In this document: positions 52,155-61,672 of the stretch, one piece after another
Layout of the letters: the number at the start of each line of letters is the position of its first letter
Position numbering within the stretch: the first letter of the stretch is position 1
From: JACQAP01 sp035548375
Lineage (GTDB): Bacteria; Pseudomonadota; Gammaproteobacteria; Burkholderiales; JACQAP01
NCBI GenBank assembly: GCA_035548375.1
Contig: DASZTG010000078.1
Location: 32,911 to 96,910 of the forward strand
Direction of reading: 5' to 3'
Length of the DNA: 64,000 nt
The notes under the pieces: model-generated
Seen by the model: the letters and a program-made list of their open reading frames with translations, nothing else
Told to the model about the DNA's origin: nothing
Database searches by the model: none
Position numbers and translations under genes: made by a program

Positions 52155-55100
52155 TCATGCCGCCGCCTCCTCGCGCATGCGCAAGGCCTCGTCCACGTCG
52201 ACCGCCACCACGCGGGACACGCCCTGCTCCTGCATGGTGACGCCGATCAGCTGGTTGGCCATTTCCATCGTGATCTTGTTGTGCGTGATGAACATGAACT
52301 GCGTGTTGCCCGACATCTTCTTCACCAGCGAGCAGAAGCGCTCCGTGTTGCTGTCGTCGAGCGGCGCGTCCACCTCGTCGAGCAGGCAGAAGGGCGCCGG
52401 ATTGAGCTGGAACATCGAGAACACCAGCGACAGCGCCGTCAGCGCCTTCTCGCCGCCGGACAGCAGGTGGATGGAGGCGTTGCGCTTTCCCGGCGGCCGT
52501 GCGATGACCTGCACGCCGGCGTCGAGGATTTCCTCGCCGGTCATCAGCAGCTTCGCCTCGCCGCCGCCGAACAGCGCCGGGAACATCTCGCCGAAATGGC
52601 GGTTGACCGTATCGAAGGTCTCCTGCAGACGCTCGCGCGTCTCGCGGTCGATCTTGCGTATTGCAGTCTCCAGTGTCTCGACGGCCTCGGCCAGATCCTG
52701 CGATTGCGAGTCCAGGTAGGTCTTGCGCTCCCTCGAACTCGTCAATTCCTCGAGTGCCGCGAGGTTGACGGGTCCGAGTGCTGCAATGTCCTCGTTGAGC
52801 CGGTTGATCTCGCTTTGCAGCTTGCTGGCGCGCAAGCCCTCTTCGAGCAACGGCAGCAATTCTTCTTCCGCGGCGTGGGCTTCGGCGAGCTGTGCGGCGT
52901 AGCTTTCTTCCGCCAGGCGCGCCTCCTGCTCTTTGAGGCGCAATTCGTTGATGCGTTCTCGCGTGGGTGCCAGTTTCTGCTCCGAGGCCAGGCGCTCCTG
53001 CTCGGTCGCCCGCAGATTCTGGTCGGTCCCTTCGAGTTCCTCGCGCGCCTGCTTCAAGGCCTGCTCGCGTTCACCCCGCAAGCCGAGATGCTCCTGGAGC
53101 TGGGCCTGCAGGCCGGATTCGTCGGCGCCTTCGATTTCCTCCGCCAGCGATCGCGCGTCCTCGCGGAAGCGCGCCAAGGTCTCGGCGATTACATGAAGAG
53201 AAGACTCTATATCGCTGATTTTGTTTGACACAGTCTTCTGCTGATAGAGCGCCTCCTGCTGCTCGCGCTCGACTCGCTGGGCGGCATTCCGGCTGGACTG
53301 CAGCGCGGAATCAGACTCAGCGTGCGCGGATCGGGCCTCGCTGACCGCCGCATGCATGGCCGCCATGCCGGCCTGCAGGGCCTGCATTTCGCCATCGGCG
53401 CGTTCCTGGTTTGCGGTCTCGCGCGCGAATTCCGCGTCGATCTCTCCCAGTTCGGCCACGATCTGCTCGCCGCGAGCCTTCAGGCGCTCGGCCAGTTGCG
53501 ACAGCCGCACGTGGTCAAGCTTCAACTGGTGCTGGCTTTCCTGCAGGTCGGCCACCTGGCGACGCAGGCGATCCGCCTGGTTCTTGCGTTCCTCGAACTC
53601 CGTCTTCTGGGTAGACGCGACCCGGTTCAGCTCGCCCAATTTCGAATCGGCCTGCGTGCGCTCGGCGAACAACGATTCGATTTCGCGCTGGCGCGACAGG
53701 ATGCCGTGGACTTCCGAGTCGTCGGCGTGAAAGCTGATGCTCGTGCTGGTGAAGACATGGCCGCGCGCGCTGACCAGGAAGGCACCGGCCGGCAGCTTGG
53801 CGGCGATTTCGATGCCTTGCGCGGGATCCGCCAGCACGTACACGTCAGCCAGCCAGTCGGCGAGCACGCCGGCCAGCCGCTCGTCGGTGCAGGTGACATA
53901 GTCGGTCAGGCGCTCCAGCCCGGCGGGCGCCGGTTCCAGGGAAGCCGATCCCGCGCCCAGGCGGTGAAACGAGAGCTTGCCCGGCGGCGGCTGTGCGATC
54001 CAGGCATGGGCCTGGCCCAGATCGGCCAGGCCGACGCTGTTCAGACGCTCGCGCAAGACGGCTTCGAGCGCGTCTTCCCAGCCGTCACGAATGCGCAGGC
54101 CTTGCCACAAGTGCGGGTTGCGGCGCAGGTCGTTGCGGTCGAGCCACGGCTCGAGTTCGCCGGCCCGGCTGACCCTGTCCTGCAATGATTGCAACGCGGT
54201 CAGCCTCGCGTCGAGCTGGTGCAGGCGCTGGCGAACCTGTTCAGCGGATTCGTCCGCGAACTGCACGGATTGCTCCAGCCTCGGCAGCTCGGCCTCGCAG
54301 ATCTCGAATTCGCCGCGCTGGCCGTCGATCTGGTGGCCAAGCTCGCGAATCTCGGATTCGAGCCTCACAAGCTCGCTCAGGTTCGGGACCTCCAGCCCGT
54401 CGCGCTCTTCCTCGAGGCGGGTGCGCCGCGAATCCAGTTGCAGCAGCAATTTTTCGGCGTGGCCCTTGCGCGTTTCCTCCAGGCGCAATTGCTGCTCGGC
54501 CTGCGTGAGCGCGTCCTGCGCCCGGCCAAGGAGCGCCTGCGCCGAACGATGGGCCGCGTCGGCAACCGGTAGCGCCTGGCGTGCCTCGACCAGCGCCTGC
54601 TCCGACGCGGCCAGTTGCTCGTCGGCCAGCGCCAGCGCCCGCGTGTTCTCGGCGTGCGCGGCCTGCAACGATTCCTGCCTGACGCCCTGCTCGGCTTCCT
54701 GCGCGCGCAGGGTGCCCAGCCGCTGTTCCGCGCGGTTGCGGTTATCGCGCAGGAACTGGACCTGCTGCTCGACCCGGGCGATCTCCGCATTGACCTCATA
54801 CAGCGTGCCTTGCGCCGCGTGCACCGCGTCGGACGCGCCGAAATGCCTGGAGCGTAATTCCTCGACGCGCTTTTCCGCGTCGCGCAGGCGGGCGGTTTCC
54901 GCTTCCAGCTCGATGCCGGTCGCGTCGATGTCCTGGACGATTTTTGCGCGCTGCTTCTGCGCATCGCGCTTGCGCAGCACCCACAGCAACTGTTGCGTGC
55001 GCTTCAGCCCCGCCTCGAATTCACGGTACTTCCCGGCTTTTTCGGCCTGGGATTCGAGATGCTCCAGCTGCTTGCCGAGTTCCTGGCGGATGTCGTCCAC

Positions 55101-55679
55101 GCGCAGCAGGTTCTCGCGCGTATCCTCCAGCCGCAGTTCCGTTTCGCGCCGGCGTTCGCGATATTTCGAGACGCCGGCCGCCTCTTCCAGAAAACTGCGC
55201 AGGTCCTCCGGCTTGGCCTCGATGATGCGCGAGATCATGCCTTGCTCGATGATCGCGTAGCCGCGTCCGCCCAGGCCGGTGCCGAGGAAAATGTCGGCGA
55301 TGTCGCGGCGGCGCACATGCTGGTTGTTCAGGAAATACGAAGATTCGCCGTCGCGTTCCAGCACGCGCTTGACCGAGATCTCGGCGTAGGTCGACCATGC
55401 GCCGGCCGCCTTGCCCAGGCTGTTGTCGAACACGAGTTCGACGCTGGCGCGCCCGGTCGGCTTGCGCTCGCCGGAGCCGTTGAACAACACGTCCTGCATG
55501 TTCTCGCCGCGCAATTGCCGCGCGGAGGATTCGCCGAGCACCCAGCGGATGGCATCGATCACGTTGGACTTGCCGCAACCGTTGGGACCGACCACGCCCA
55601 CGAGCTGGCCGGGCACGGGAATGTGCGTCGGATCGACGAAGGATTTGAAACCTGCAAGCTTGATATGGGTGAGTCGCAC
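52155..55679 (-). CDS. smc: Chromosome segregation protein SMC
   Basis: SMC ATPase that compacts and segregates the chromosome; 1174 residues from a GTG (VRLTHIKLAGFKSFVDPTHI). Walker A is GVVGPNGCGKSNVIDAIRWV; two long coiled coils surround the hinge (about residues 500-650); the signature LLSGGEKALTALSLVFSMFQ and Walker B FCLLDEVDAPLDDSN lie at the C-terminus. An MukB system is therefore not expected. It is divergent from queF. Confidence 0.97.
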   Translation of the reverse strand: MRLTHIKLAGFKSFVDPTHIPVPGQLVGVVGPNGCGKSNVIDAIRWVLGESSARQLRGENMQDVLFNGSGERKPTGRASVELVFDNSLGKAAGAWSTYAEISVKRVLERDGESSYFLNNQHVRRRDIADIFLGTGLGGRGYAIIEQGMISRIIEAKPEDLRSFLEEAAGVSKYRERRRETELRLEDTRENLLRVDDIRQELGKQLEHLESQAEKAGKYREFEAGLKRTQQLLWVLRKRDAQKQRAKIVQDIDATGIELEAETARLRDAEKRVEELRSRHFGASDAVHAAQGTLYEVNAEIARVEQQVQFLRDNRNRAEQRLGTLRAQEAEQGVRQESLQAAHAENTRALALADEQLAASEQALVEARQALPVADAAHRSAQALLGRAQDALTQAEQQLRLEETRKGHAEKLLLQLDSRRTRLEEERDGLEVPNLSELVRLESEIRELGHQIDGQRGEFEICEAELPRLEQSVQFADESAEQVRQRLHQLDARLTALQSLQDRVSRAGELEPWLDRNDLRRNPHLWQGLRIRDGWEDALEAVLRERLNSVGLADLGQAHAWIAQPPPGKLSFHRLGAGSASLEPAPAGLERLTDYVTCTDERLAGVLADWLADVYVLADPAQGIEIAAKLPAGAFLVSARGHVFTSTSISFHADDSEVHGILSRQREIESLFAERTQADSKLGELNRVASTQKTEFEERKNQADRLRRQVADLQESQHQLKLDHVRLSQLAERLKARGEQIVAELGEIDAEFARETANQERADGEMQALQAGMAAMHAAVSEARSAHAESDSALQSSRNAAQRVEREQQEALYQQKTVSNKISDIESSLHVIAETLARFREDARSLAEEIEGADESGLQAQLQEHLGLRGEREQALKQAREELEGTDQNLRATEQERLASEQKLAPTRERINELRLKEQEARLAEESYAAQLAEAHAAEEELLPLLEEGLRASKLQSEINRLNEDIAALGPVNLAALEELTSSRERKTYLDSQSQDLAEAVETLETAIRKIDRETRERLQETFDTVNRHFGEMFPALFGGGEAKLLMTGEEILDAGVQVIARPPGKRNASIHLLSGGEKALTALSLVFSMFQLNPAPFCLLDEVDAPLDDSNTERFCSLVKKMSGNTQFMFITHNKITMEMANQLIGVTMQEQGVSRVVAVDVDEALRMREEAAA

Positions 55680-55732
55680 GGTCGGGGCTGTATAAAGACT
55701 TATAATTCAAGGAACACTTAACAGAAGCGCCT

Positions 55733-55803
55733 GGGCCCCGAGCGGGGCCCCAAAATTCATGGGTGCCCCGTGAATGCAGGGGCCCAAAAGTTTTGGATGC
55801 CCG
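55733..55803 (+). repeat. Imperfect tandem repeat with hairpins between smc and queF
   Basis: Two related units (55744-55770 and 55779-55803), each beginning GGGGCCC and ending in TGCCCcG/ATGCCCG with AAAA in the middle, lie 35 bases apart. Each region folds: GGGCCCC/GGGGCCC (55733-55750) and ATTCATGGG/CCCGTGAAT (55755-55775). The segment is non-coding. It may be a mobile palindromic element or a leader structure. Confidence 0.5.
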
Positions 55804-55867
55804 CATAGCCACGGACCAGGCGCGATTTTTCTGCCCGCATTTTAACAATGGAATGGCCCGCGAGAGA

Positions 55868-56284
55868 ATGCCAAGCAAGCCGTCTTTGAAGCTGGAAACG
55901 TTTTCGAATCCGAACCCGGCCCGGGATTATCTGATTCATATGGAGATTCCCGAATTCACCTGCCTGTGCCCGAAAACCGGCCAGCCGGATTTCGCCAATT
56001 TGTTCCTCGACTATGTGCCGGACGAGAAATGCGTCGAGTTGAAGAGCCTGAAGCTCTATGTGTGGTCGTTTCGAAACGAGGGCGCATTCCACGAAGCGGT
56101 GACCAACCGCATGCTCGATGACCTCGCTCGCGCGACCCGGCCCCGCTTCATGCGGTTGACCGCGCGCTTTTTCGTGCGCGGGGGCATCTTCACGACGGTG
56201 ACGGCCGAGCACGCCAAGAAGGGCTGGAAGCCGGCGCCGCGAATCGACCTTGCGCGACTCGATCCGGAATCACCGGTGCGCTGA
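55868..56284 (+). CDS. queF: 7-cyano-7-deazaguanine reductase QueF
   Basis: NADPH-dependent nitrile reductase that turns preQ0 into preQ1 for queuosine tRNA modification; 138 residues, the short (unimodular) type. The catalytic Cys is in IPEFTCLCPKTGQPDFANL and the substrate Glu in DEKCVELKSLKLY; RFFVRGGIFTTV is typical. The ATG at 55868 has GAGAG before it; ATG at 55853 would add five residues. Confidence 0.95.
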   Translation: MPSKPSLKLETFSNPNPARDYLIHMEIPEFTCLCPKTGQPDFANLFLDYVPDEKCVELKSLKLYVWSFRNEGAFHEAVTNRMLDDLARATRPRFMRLTARFFVRGGIFTTVTAEHAKKGWKPAPRIDLARLDPESPVR

Positions 56285-56320
56285 GCGCGCCTGAATCGAC
56301 TCCCGCGAGCAGGCCCGCCC

Positions 56321-56326
56321 TATAAT
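56321..56326 (+). promoter_or_regulatory. -10 box upstream of dapC
   Basis: A perfect TATAAT lies 45 bases before the dapC ATG. The best -35 candidate, TCGACT at 56296-56301, is 19 bases upstream, slightly too far. It probably drives dapC-dapD-pilU-dapE-prmB. Confidence 0.5.
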
Positions 56327-56371
56327 CCGACCGCCCGAACGTGCACGCTCGCGTGCCCCGCAGGTTCGACG

Positions 56372-57619
56372 ATGAATCCCGACCTCTCCAGACTCCAGCC
56401 TTATCCGTTCCAGAAACTGTCAGCCCTGCTCGCGGGCGCGAAACCGGACGCATCGCTGAAACCGATCAGCCTTTCGATCGGCGAACCCAAGCATGCGACA
56501 CCGTCATTCATCCGCGACACGCTCATCCGTGACATCGGCGGACTGTCGAGTTACCCGGCGACGGCGGGCAGCGAGGCATTGAGGAAGGCGATCGCCGGAT
56601 GGATCCAGCGCCGCTACGGCATCGACGCCATCGATCCGGTCAAGCAGGTGCTGCCCGTGAACGGCAGCCGCGAAGCGTTGTTCGCCTTCGCGCAGGCCGT
56701 CGTGGACAGGTCGCGCGGCCAGCCCGTGGTCGTCGCGCCGAATCCCTTCTACCAGATCTATGAGGGAGCCGTGCTGCTTGCCGGCGGTGAAACCCGGTTC
56801 CTGAACCTGCTTCCGCACGACCGCTTCGCCTTGGATCTCGATCAACTGCCCGCGGATACCTGGGCACGCACACAACTCATCTATATCTGTTCGCCCGGCA
56901 ATCCCACCGGCAGCGTGCTGTCGCTGGACGAGTGGCGGGCGCTGTTCGAATTGTCGGACGAGCACGGCTTCGTGATCGCCTCGGACGAGTGCTATTCCGA
57001 GATCTATTTCGACGAAGCACGCCCGCCCCTGGGCGGCCTGGAAGCCGCCTGGAAGCTGGGCCGCAGGGATTTCCGCCGGCTGGTCGCGTTCAGCAGCCTC
57101 TCCAAGCGCTCCAACGTGCCGGGCATGCGTTCGGGATTCGTCGCCGGCGACGCCGGCATACTCGAGAAATTCCTGCTCTATCGCACCTATCACGGCTGCG
57201 CCATGAATCCCGCCGTGCAGTCCGCCAGCGCGGCGGCATGGAACGACGAAGCGCATGTCGTCGAAAACCGCCGCCTGTACCGGGAAAAATTCGAACGCGC
57301 GATCGCCATCCTGGCGCCCGTCACCGGGGCGACGACGCCGGAGGCATCCTTCTACCTCTGGCTGCGCACCCCGATCGCCGACACGGATTTCGCTAAACAG
57401 TTGTTCGAGCAATATAATGTCACCGTCGTGCCGGGCAGCTACCTGGCGCGCGAAGCGCGCGGCGTGAACCCGGGCCGGAATTTCGTCCGGATTGCGCTGG
57501 TCGCACCCGTCGACGAATGCACCGAGGCGATCCAGCGCCTGAAGGCGTTTTACTCACAATTGGCAAAGGGAAAGAACAAGAATGACGGACTTGCAGTCGG
57601 CAATCGACAAGGCCTTTGA
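56372..57619 (+). CDS. dapC: Succinyldiaminopimelate transaminase
   Basis: PLP aminotransferase of lysine and meso-diaminopimelate synthesis, 415 residues. The start MNPDLSRLQPYPFQKLSALL is typical of DapC; ICSPGNPTGSVLSLDEWR, SDECYSEIYFDE and the PLP Lys in FSSLSKRSNVPGMRSGF are visible. The gene is followed by dapD, and its last 38 bases overlap the dapD start. Confidence 0.94.
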   Translation: MNPDLSRLQPYPFQKLSALLAGAKPDASLKPISLSIGEPKHATPSFIRDTLIRDIGGLSSYPATAGSEALRKAIAGWIQRRYGIDAIDPVKQVLPVNGSREALFAFAQAVVDRSRGQPVVVAPNPFYQIYEGAVLLAGGETRFLNLLPHDRFALDLDQLPADTWARTQLIYICSPGNPTGSVLSLDEWRALFELSDEHGFVIASDECYSEIYFDEARPPLGGLEAAWKLGRRDFRRLVAFSSLSKRSNVPGMRSGFVAGDAGILEKFLLYRTYHGCAMNPAVQSASAAAWNDEAHVVENRRLYREKFERAIAILAPVTGATTPEASFYLWLRTPIADTDFAKQLFEQYNVTVVPGSYLAREARGVNPGRNFVRIALVAPVDECTEAIQRLKAFYSQLAKGKNKNDGLAVGNRQGL

Positions 57620-58403
57620 AAACCGCGCCGGAATTTCACCGAAGACAGCCGAGCCCGCGCTGAAGGAGGCCGTCGCCGAGACGATCGCGCAACTCGATTC
57701 CGGCAAGCTGAGGGTGGCCGAGAAATCGGGCGCCGACTGGATCACGCACCAGTGGGTCAAGAAAGCCGTCCTGCTGTCGTTTCGCCTGCAGGACAACGCA
57801 GTCGTGCGCGATGGCTATACCAACTATTTCGACAAGGTGCCGGCGAAATTCGCCGACTACGGCAGCGCGGATTTCCAGGATGGCGGCTTCCGCGTGGTGC
57901 CCAACGCCGTGGTGCGCCGCGGCTCGTTCATCGCGAAAAACGTCGTGCTGATGCCCTCCTTCGTGAACATCGGCGCCTACGTCGACGAGGGCACCATGGT
58001 CGACACCTGGGCGACGGTCGGATCCTGCGCGCAGATCGGCAAGAACGTGCACCTGTCCGGCGGCGTGGGCATCGGCGGCGTGCTCGAACCGGTGCAGGCC
58101 AACCCGACCGTCATCGAGGACAACTGCTTCATCGGCGCGCGCTCGGAAGTCGTCGAAGGCGTCATCGTCGGCGAAGGCTCGGTGATCTCGATGGGCGTCT
58201 ACATCGGCCAGAGCACGAAGATTTTCAACCGCGAAAGCGGCGAAGTGACCTACGGGCGCATTCCGCCGGGCTCGGTGGTGGTGTCGGGCAACCTGCCCTC
58301 CGCCGACGGAAAATACAGCCTGTACTGCGCGGTCATCGTGAAGCAGGTCGACGCCAAAACCCGTGCAAAGACCAGCATCAACGATCTGCTGCGCGGCGTC
58401 TGA
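57582..58403 (+). CDS. dapD: Tetrahydrodipicolinate N-succinyltransferase
   Basis: Succinylates tetrahydrodipicolinate using succinyl-CoA; 273 residues, a normal length. Left-handed beta-helix hexapeptide repeats are clear (VVLMPSFVNIGAYVDEGTMV, TWATVGSCAQIGKNVHLSGG). The ATG at 57582 is preceded by AAGGGAAAG. It overlaps dapC and leads to pilU after 39 bases. Confidence 0.97.
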   Translation: MTDLQSAIDKAFENRAGISPKTAEPALKEAVAETIAQLDSGKLRVAEKSGADWITHQWVKKAVLLSFRLQDNAVVRDGYTNYFDKVPAKFADYGSADFQDGGFRVVPNAVVRRGSFIAKNVVLMPSFVNIGAYVDEGTMVDTWATVGSCAQIGKNVHLSGGVGIGGVLEPVQANPTVIEDNCFIGARSEVVEGVIVGEGSVISMGVYIGQSTKIFNRESGEVTYGRIPPGSVVVSGNLPSADGKYSLYCAVIVKQVDAKTRAKTSINDLLRGV

Positions 58404-58442
58404 CGCAGGAAGCCCCTTCAACCAGGAGTCCTAGAGGCCACC

Positions 58443-59612
58443 ATGTTCCTGACACCCCTGTTCAAACTGATGGCGGAAAAGCAGGCGTCCGACCTGTTCA
58501 TTTCGGCGGGCGCGCCGGTGTCGATCAAGATCCTCGGCATCATCATGCCGGTGAACCAGACGATCATCGATCCCGAGACGGCGAGAAAGATCGCCTACGA
58601 GATCATGTCCGACAAGCAGATCAAGGAATTCGAGGAGACCATGGAGATGAACTTCGCCCATGTCCTCCCCGACGTCGGCCGCTTCCGGGTGAACGTATTC
58701 CGGCAGCGCGGCCATGTCGCCATGGTGGTGCGTTACCTGCGCAGCACGACACCCGGCATCGACAAGCTGAAGCTCCCGGCGGTGCTGAAGGAACTGATCC
58801 TCGAGAAGCGCGGCTTCGTGCTCGTGGTCGGCTCCACGGGCTCGGGAAAATCGACGACCCTCGCGGCGATGATCGAGCACCGCAATGCGCTCAAGCCCGG
58901 CCACATCCTGACGATCGAGGATCCGATGGAGTTCGTGTTCCGCAACGACAAGTGCGTGATCAACCAGCGCGAGGTCGGCACCGATACGCGGTCCTACGAA
59001 AACGCGCTGGTCAATGCCATGCGCGAAGCGCCGGATACCATGATGATCGGCGAGATCCGCGACCGCGAGACGCTCGGCCACGCGCTGCTGTACGCGCAGA
59101 CCGGCCACCTTTGCATTTCCACCCTGCACGCCAACAACAGCTACCACGCGCTGAACCGCATCATCAATTTCTTCCCCTACGACGCACGCACCTCGCTGCT
59201 GTCCGACCTGTCGATCAGCCTGAAGGCGATCATCTCGCAGCGCCTGGTCAAGGCCAACGACGGCTCCCTCGTCGCGGCGGTCGAGGTCATGCTGAACACC
59301 AAGCACGTCGCCGAACTCATCGCCAAGGGCGAGATCGACCAGATCCGCGAGGCGATGGAACAAAGCCTGTCGCCAGGCTCGAAGACGTTCGAGCAGGCCC
59401 TGTTCGAGCTGTACATGGCCGGCACGATCGCCAAGGACGAGGCGCTGAAGAACTCCGATTCCGCAACCAACCTGTCCTGGCTCATCAACAACTTCGAGCA
59501 GAAGGCCTCCGGCAAGATCGGCGACAGCCCGACCAGCCGGATTTCCATCAAGCCGGGTGCGAGCTACTCGTTCAACGAGATCAAGCTGAACGTAGACCAG
59601 GAAAAGAGCTGA
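58443..59612 (+). CDS. pilU: Type IV pilus retraction ATPase PilU-like
   Basis: PilT/PilU-family hexameric ATPase, 389 residues, longer than PilT and with the PilU-type C-terminal tail (LINNFEQKASGKIGDSPTSR). Walker A is VVGSTGSGKSTTLAAMIEH, the Asp box is TIEDPMEFVF, Walker B is DTMMIGEIRDRETL and the His box is GHLCISTLHANNSYHAL. No other pilus gene is near, and it interrupts the dap operon; transcription with dapD and dapE is likely. Confidence 0.92.
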   Translation: MFLTPLFKLMAEKQASDLFISAGAPVSIKILGIIMPVNQTIIDPETARKIAYEIMSDKQIKEFEETMEMNFAHVLPDVGRFRVNVFRQRGHVAMVVRYLRSTTPGIDKLKLPAVLKELILEKRGFVLVVGSTGSGKSTTLAAMIEHRNALKPGHILTIEDPMEFVFRNDKCVINQREVGTDTRSYENALVNAMREAPDTMMIGEIRDRETLGHALLYAQTGHLCISTLHANNSYHALNRIINFFPYDARTSLLSDLSISLKAIISQRLVKANDGSLVAAVEVMLNTKHVAELIAKGEIDQIREAMEQSLSPGSKTFEQALFELYMAGTIAKDEALKNSDSATNLSWLINNFEQKASGKIGDSPTSRISIKPGASYSFNEIKLNVDQEKS

Positions 59613-59655
59613 ACGGAACTTCTGCCTCGCCTGCCGCCGCGCAGGCGCTTCACCG

Positions 59656-60792
59656 ATGACTTCCGCGACCTTTGAACTCGCGCGCGAGTTGATCTCGCGC
59701 GTTTCCGTGACACCGAACGACGGCGGCTGCCAGGACCTGCTGGCACAGCGCCTTGCCCGCCTCGGGTTCACCATCGAGCGCATGCGCTTCGGCGACGTCG
59801 ACAACCTGTGGGCCCGCCGCGGGACCGCGGCGCCGCTGGTCGTATTCGCCGGCCACACGGACGTGGTGCCGACCGGCCCGGTCGGCCAGTGGCATTCCGA
59901 TCCGTTCACGCCCACCGTGCGCGACGGCGTGCTGTATGGCCGCGGCGCCGCCGACATGAAGTCGTCCATCGCGGCTTTCGTCACCGGCATCGAGGGGTTC
60001 CTCGCTGCCAATCCCGATCACCCAGGCTCCATCGCGCTCTTGATCACGTCCGACGAAGAGGGCATCGCCGTGAACGGCACGGTGAAAGTCGTCGAAGCGC
60101 TGCGGGCTCGCGGCGAGCTCATGGACTTTTGCATCGTCGGCGAGCCTTCGTCGGTCTCGGCACTCGGCGACACCATGAAAAACGGCCGCCGCGGCTCGCT
60201 GTCGGGCGACCTGCTGGTTCGCGGCGTGCAGGGACACATCGCCTATCCGCACTTGTCGCGCAACCCCATCCACCAATTTGCGCCGGCGCTGGCCGAGCTC
60301 TCCACCACCAGGTGGGACGACGGCAACGAGTATTTCCCGCCGACGACCTGGCAGATTTCCAACATCGCGGCAGGCACCGGCGCGACCAACGTCATTCCCG
60401 GCGAACTGCGCGTGCAGTTCAACTTCCGCTTTTCCACGGCGAGCACCATGGAGTCGCTGAAATCGCGCGTTCACGCCGTGCTGGATCGTCACGGGCTCGA
60501 CTACGAGATCGCCTGGTCGCTATCCGGGCAACCCTTCCTGACGCCCAAGGGCAAGCTCGTCGAGAGCCTGTCGCGCGCCGTGAACGCCGTAACCGGCCGC
60601 ACGCCCGAGCTTTCCACGAGCGGTGGAACGTCCGATGGCCGCTTCATCGCCACCGTATGCCGCGAGGTCGTCGAGCTCGGTCCAATCAACGCGTCCATCC
60701 ACAAGCTCGACGAGCACATCCTGCTCGCCGACCTCGACGCCCTCTCCCGCATCTACCAGCTCACCCTGGCCGACGTTCTGGATGGCCGCTGA
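59656..60792 (+). CDS. dapE: Succinyl-diaminopimelate desuccinylase
   Basis: Dinuclear zinc hydrolase of the lysine pathway; 378 residues. The metal sites are FAGHTDVVPTGPVGQW, YGRGAADMKSSIAAF and LITSDEEGIAVNGTVKVVE; ELSTSGGTSDGRFIA is the C-terminal signature. The start MTSATFELARELISRVSVTP is canonical. It overlaps prmB by 11 bases. Confidence 0.96.
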   Translation: MTSATFELARELISRVSVTPNDGGCQDLLAQRLARLGFTIERMRFGDVDNLWARRGTAAPLVVFAGHTDVVPTGPVGQWHSDPFTPTVRDGVLYGRGAADMKSSIAAFVTGIEGFLAANPDHPGSIALLITSDEEGIAVNGTVKVVEALRARGELMDFCIVGEPSSVSALGDTMKNGRRGSLSGDLLVRGVQGHIAYPHLSRNPIHQFAPALAELSTTRWDDGNEYFPPTTWQISNIAAGTGATNVIPGELRVQFNFRFSTASTMESLKSRVHAVLDRHGLDYEIAWSLSGQPFLTPKGKLVESLSRAVNAVTGRTPELSTSGGTSDGRFIATVCREVVELGPINASIHKLDEHILLADLDALSRIYQLTLADVLDGR

Positions 60793-61672
60793 GCGTTCCG
60801 CCGCGCCAAGCGTCCGGGACTGGCTTAAGGAAACGCTGGAACGTTTCGACGGGGCCGGCTTGCATTTCGGCCATGGCAGCCTGGATGCCCGGGACGAAGC
60901 CATCTACCTGCTGCTGCATACACTCGGCCACCCGCTGGACGACCTCGATTCCGTGCTGGATCGCAGGCTGACGGCCGCGGAATTGCAGGCGCTGGATGCG
61001 TTGTTACGCAGGCGCATCGACGAGCGCGTTCCCGCCGCCTACCTGACGCATGAAGCCTGGCTGGGTGACCTCAGGTTCTACGTCGATGAGCGCGTAATCG
61101 TGCCGCGTTCCTTCATCGCGGAATTGTTGCGCGAAGGCCTGTATCCGTGGATTTCGGACGACACGAAGGTCCGCAACGCACTGGACCTTTGCACGGGCTC
61201 CGGCTGCCTTGCGATCATGCTGGCGCTGGCCTTCCCCGAAGCTCGGGTCGACGCGACCGACCTGTCCGCCGCTGCCCTGGAAGTGGCGTCGCGAAACGTC
61301 GGGGACTATGAGTTGCAGGATCGCGTGCAGCTGGCGCAAGGCGACCTGTTCGCCGGCTTGAACGCAAAATACGACCTCATCGTGTCCAACCCGCCGTACG
61401 TGAATCGCGAATCGATGGAGAGACTTCCCGCGGAATACCTGGCGGAGCCGGAACTGGCGCTCGCAGGCGGCGAAGACGGCCTGGACATCGTGCAGCGAAT
61501 CCTGCAACAGGCGGGAACGCATCTGACGCCGGAAGGACTGCTGGTCGCCGAAATCGGCCACAACCGCGACGCGCTGGAACGCGCGTTCCCGAGGCTGCCC
61601 TTTACCTGGCTCGAGACCTCGGGCGGTGACGGGCTGGTCTTTCTGCTGGGAGCGTCGGACCTGCCTCGCTGA
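60782..61672 (+). CDS. prmB: 50S L3 glutamine methyltransferase PrmB
   Basis: N5-glutamine methyltransferase acting on ribosomal protein L3; 296 residues from the ATG at 60782 (MAAERSAAPSVRDWLKETLE). The SAM motif is ALDLCTGSGCLAIMLALAFP and the catalytic NPPY is in YDLIVSNPPYVNRES. The N-terminal helical domain separates it from PrmC; PrmB is chosen for EAWLGDLRFYVDERVIVPRS. It overlaps the convergent rluB gene by 71 bases. Confidence 0.92.
   Translation: MAAERSAAPSVRDWLKETLERFDGAGLHFGHGSLDARDEAIYLLLHTLGHPLDDLDSVLDRRLTAAELQALDALLRRRIDERVPAAYLTHEAWLGDLRFYVDERVIVPRSFIAELLREGLYPWISDDTKVRNALDLCTGSGCLAIMLALAFPEARVDATDLSAAALEVASRNVGDYELQDRVQLAQGDLFAGLNAKYDLIVSNPPYVNRESMERLPAEYLAEPELALAGGEDGLDIVQRILQQAGTHLTPEGLLVAEIGHNRDALERAFPRLPFTWLETSGGDGLVFLLGASDLPR

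Noticed and set aside
57752..59659. A 635-codon plus-strand frame overlapping dapD and pilU
   Set aside because: It runs out of frame through two strongly conserved genes; composition is that of a shadow.
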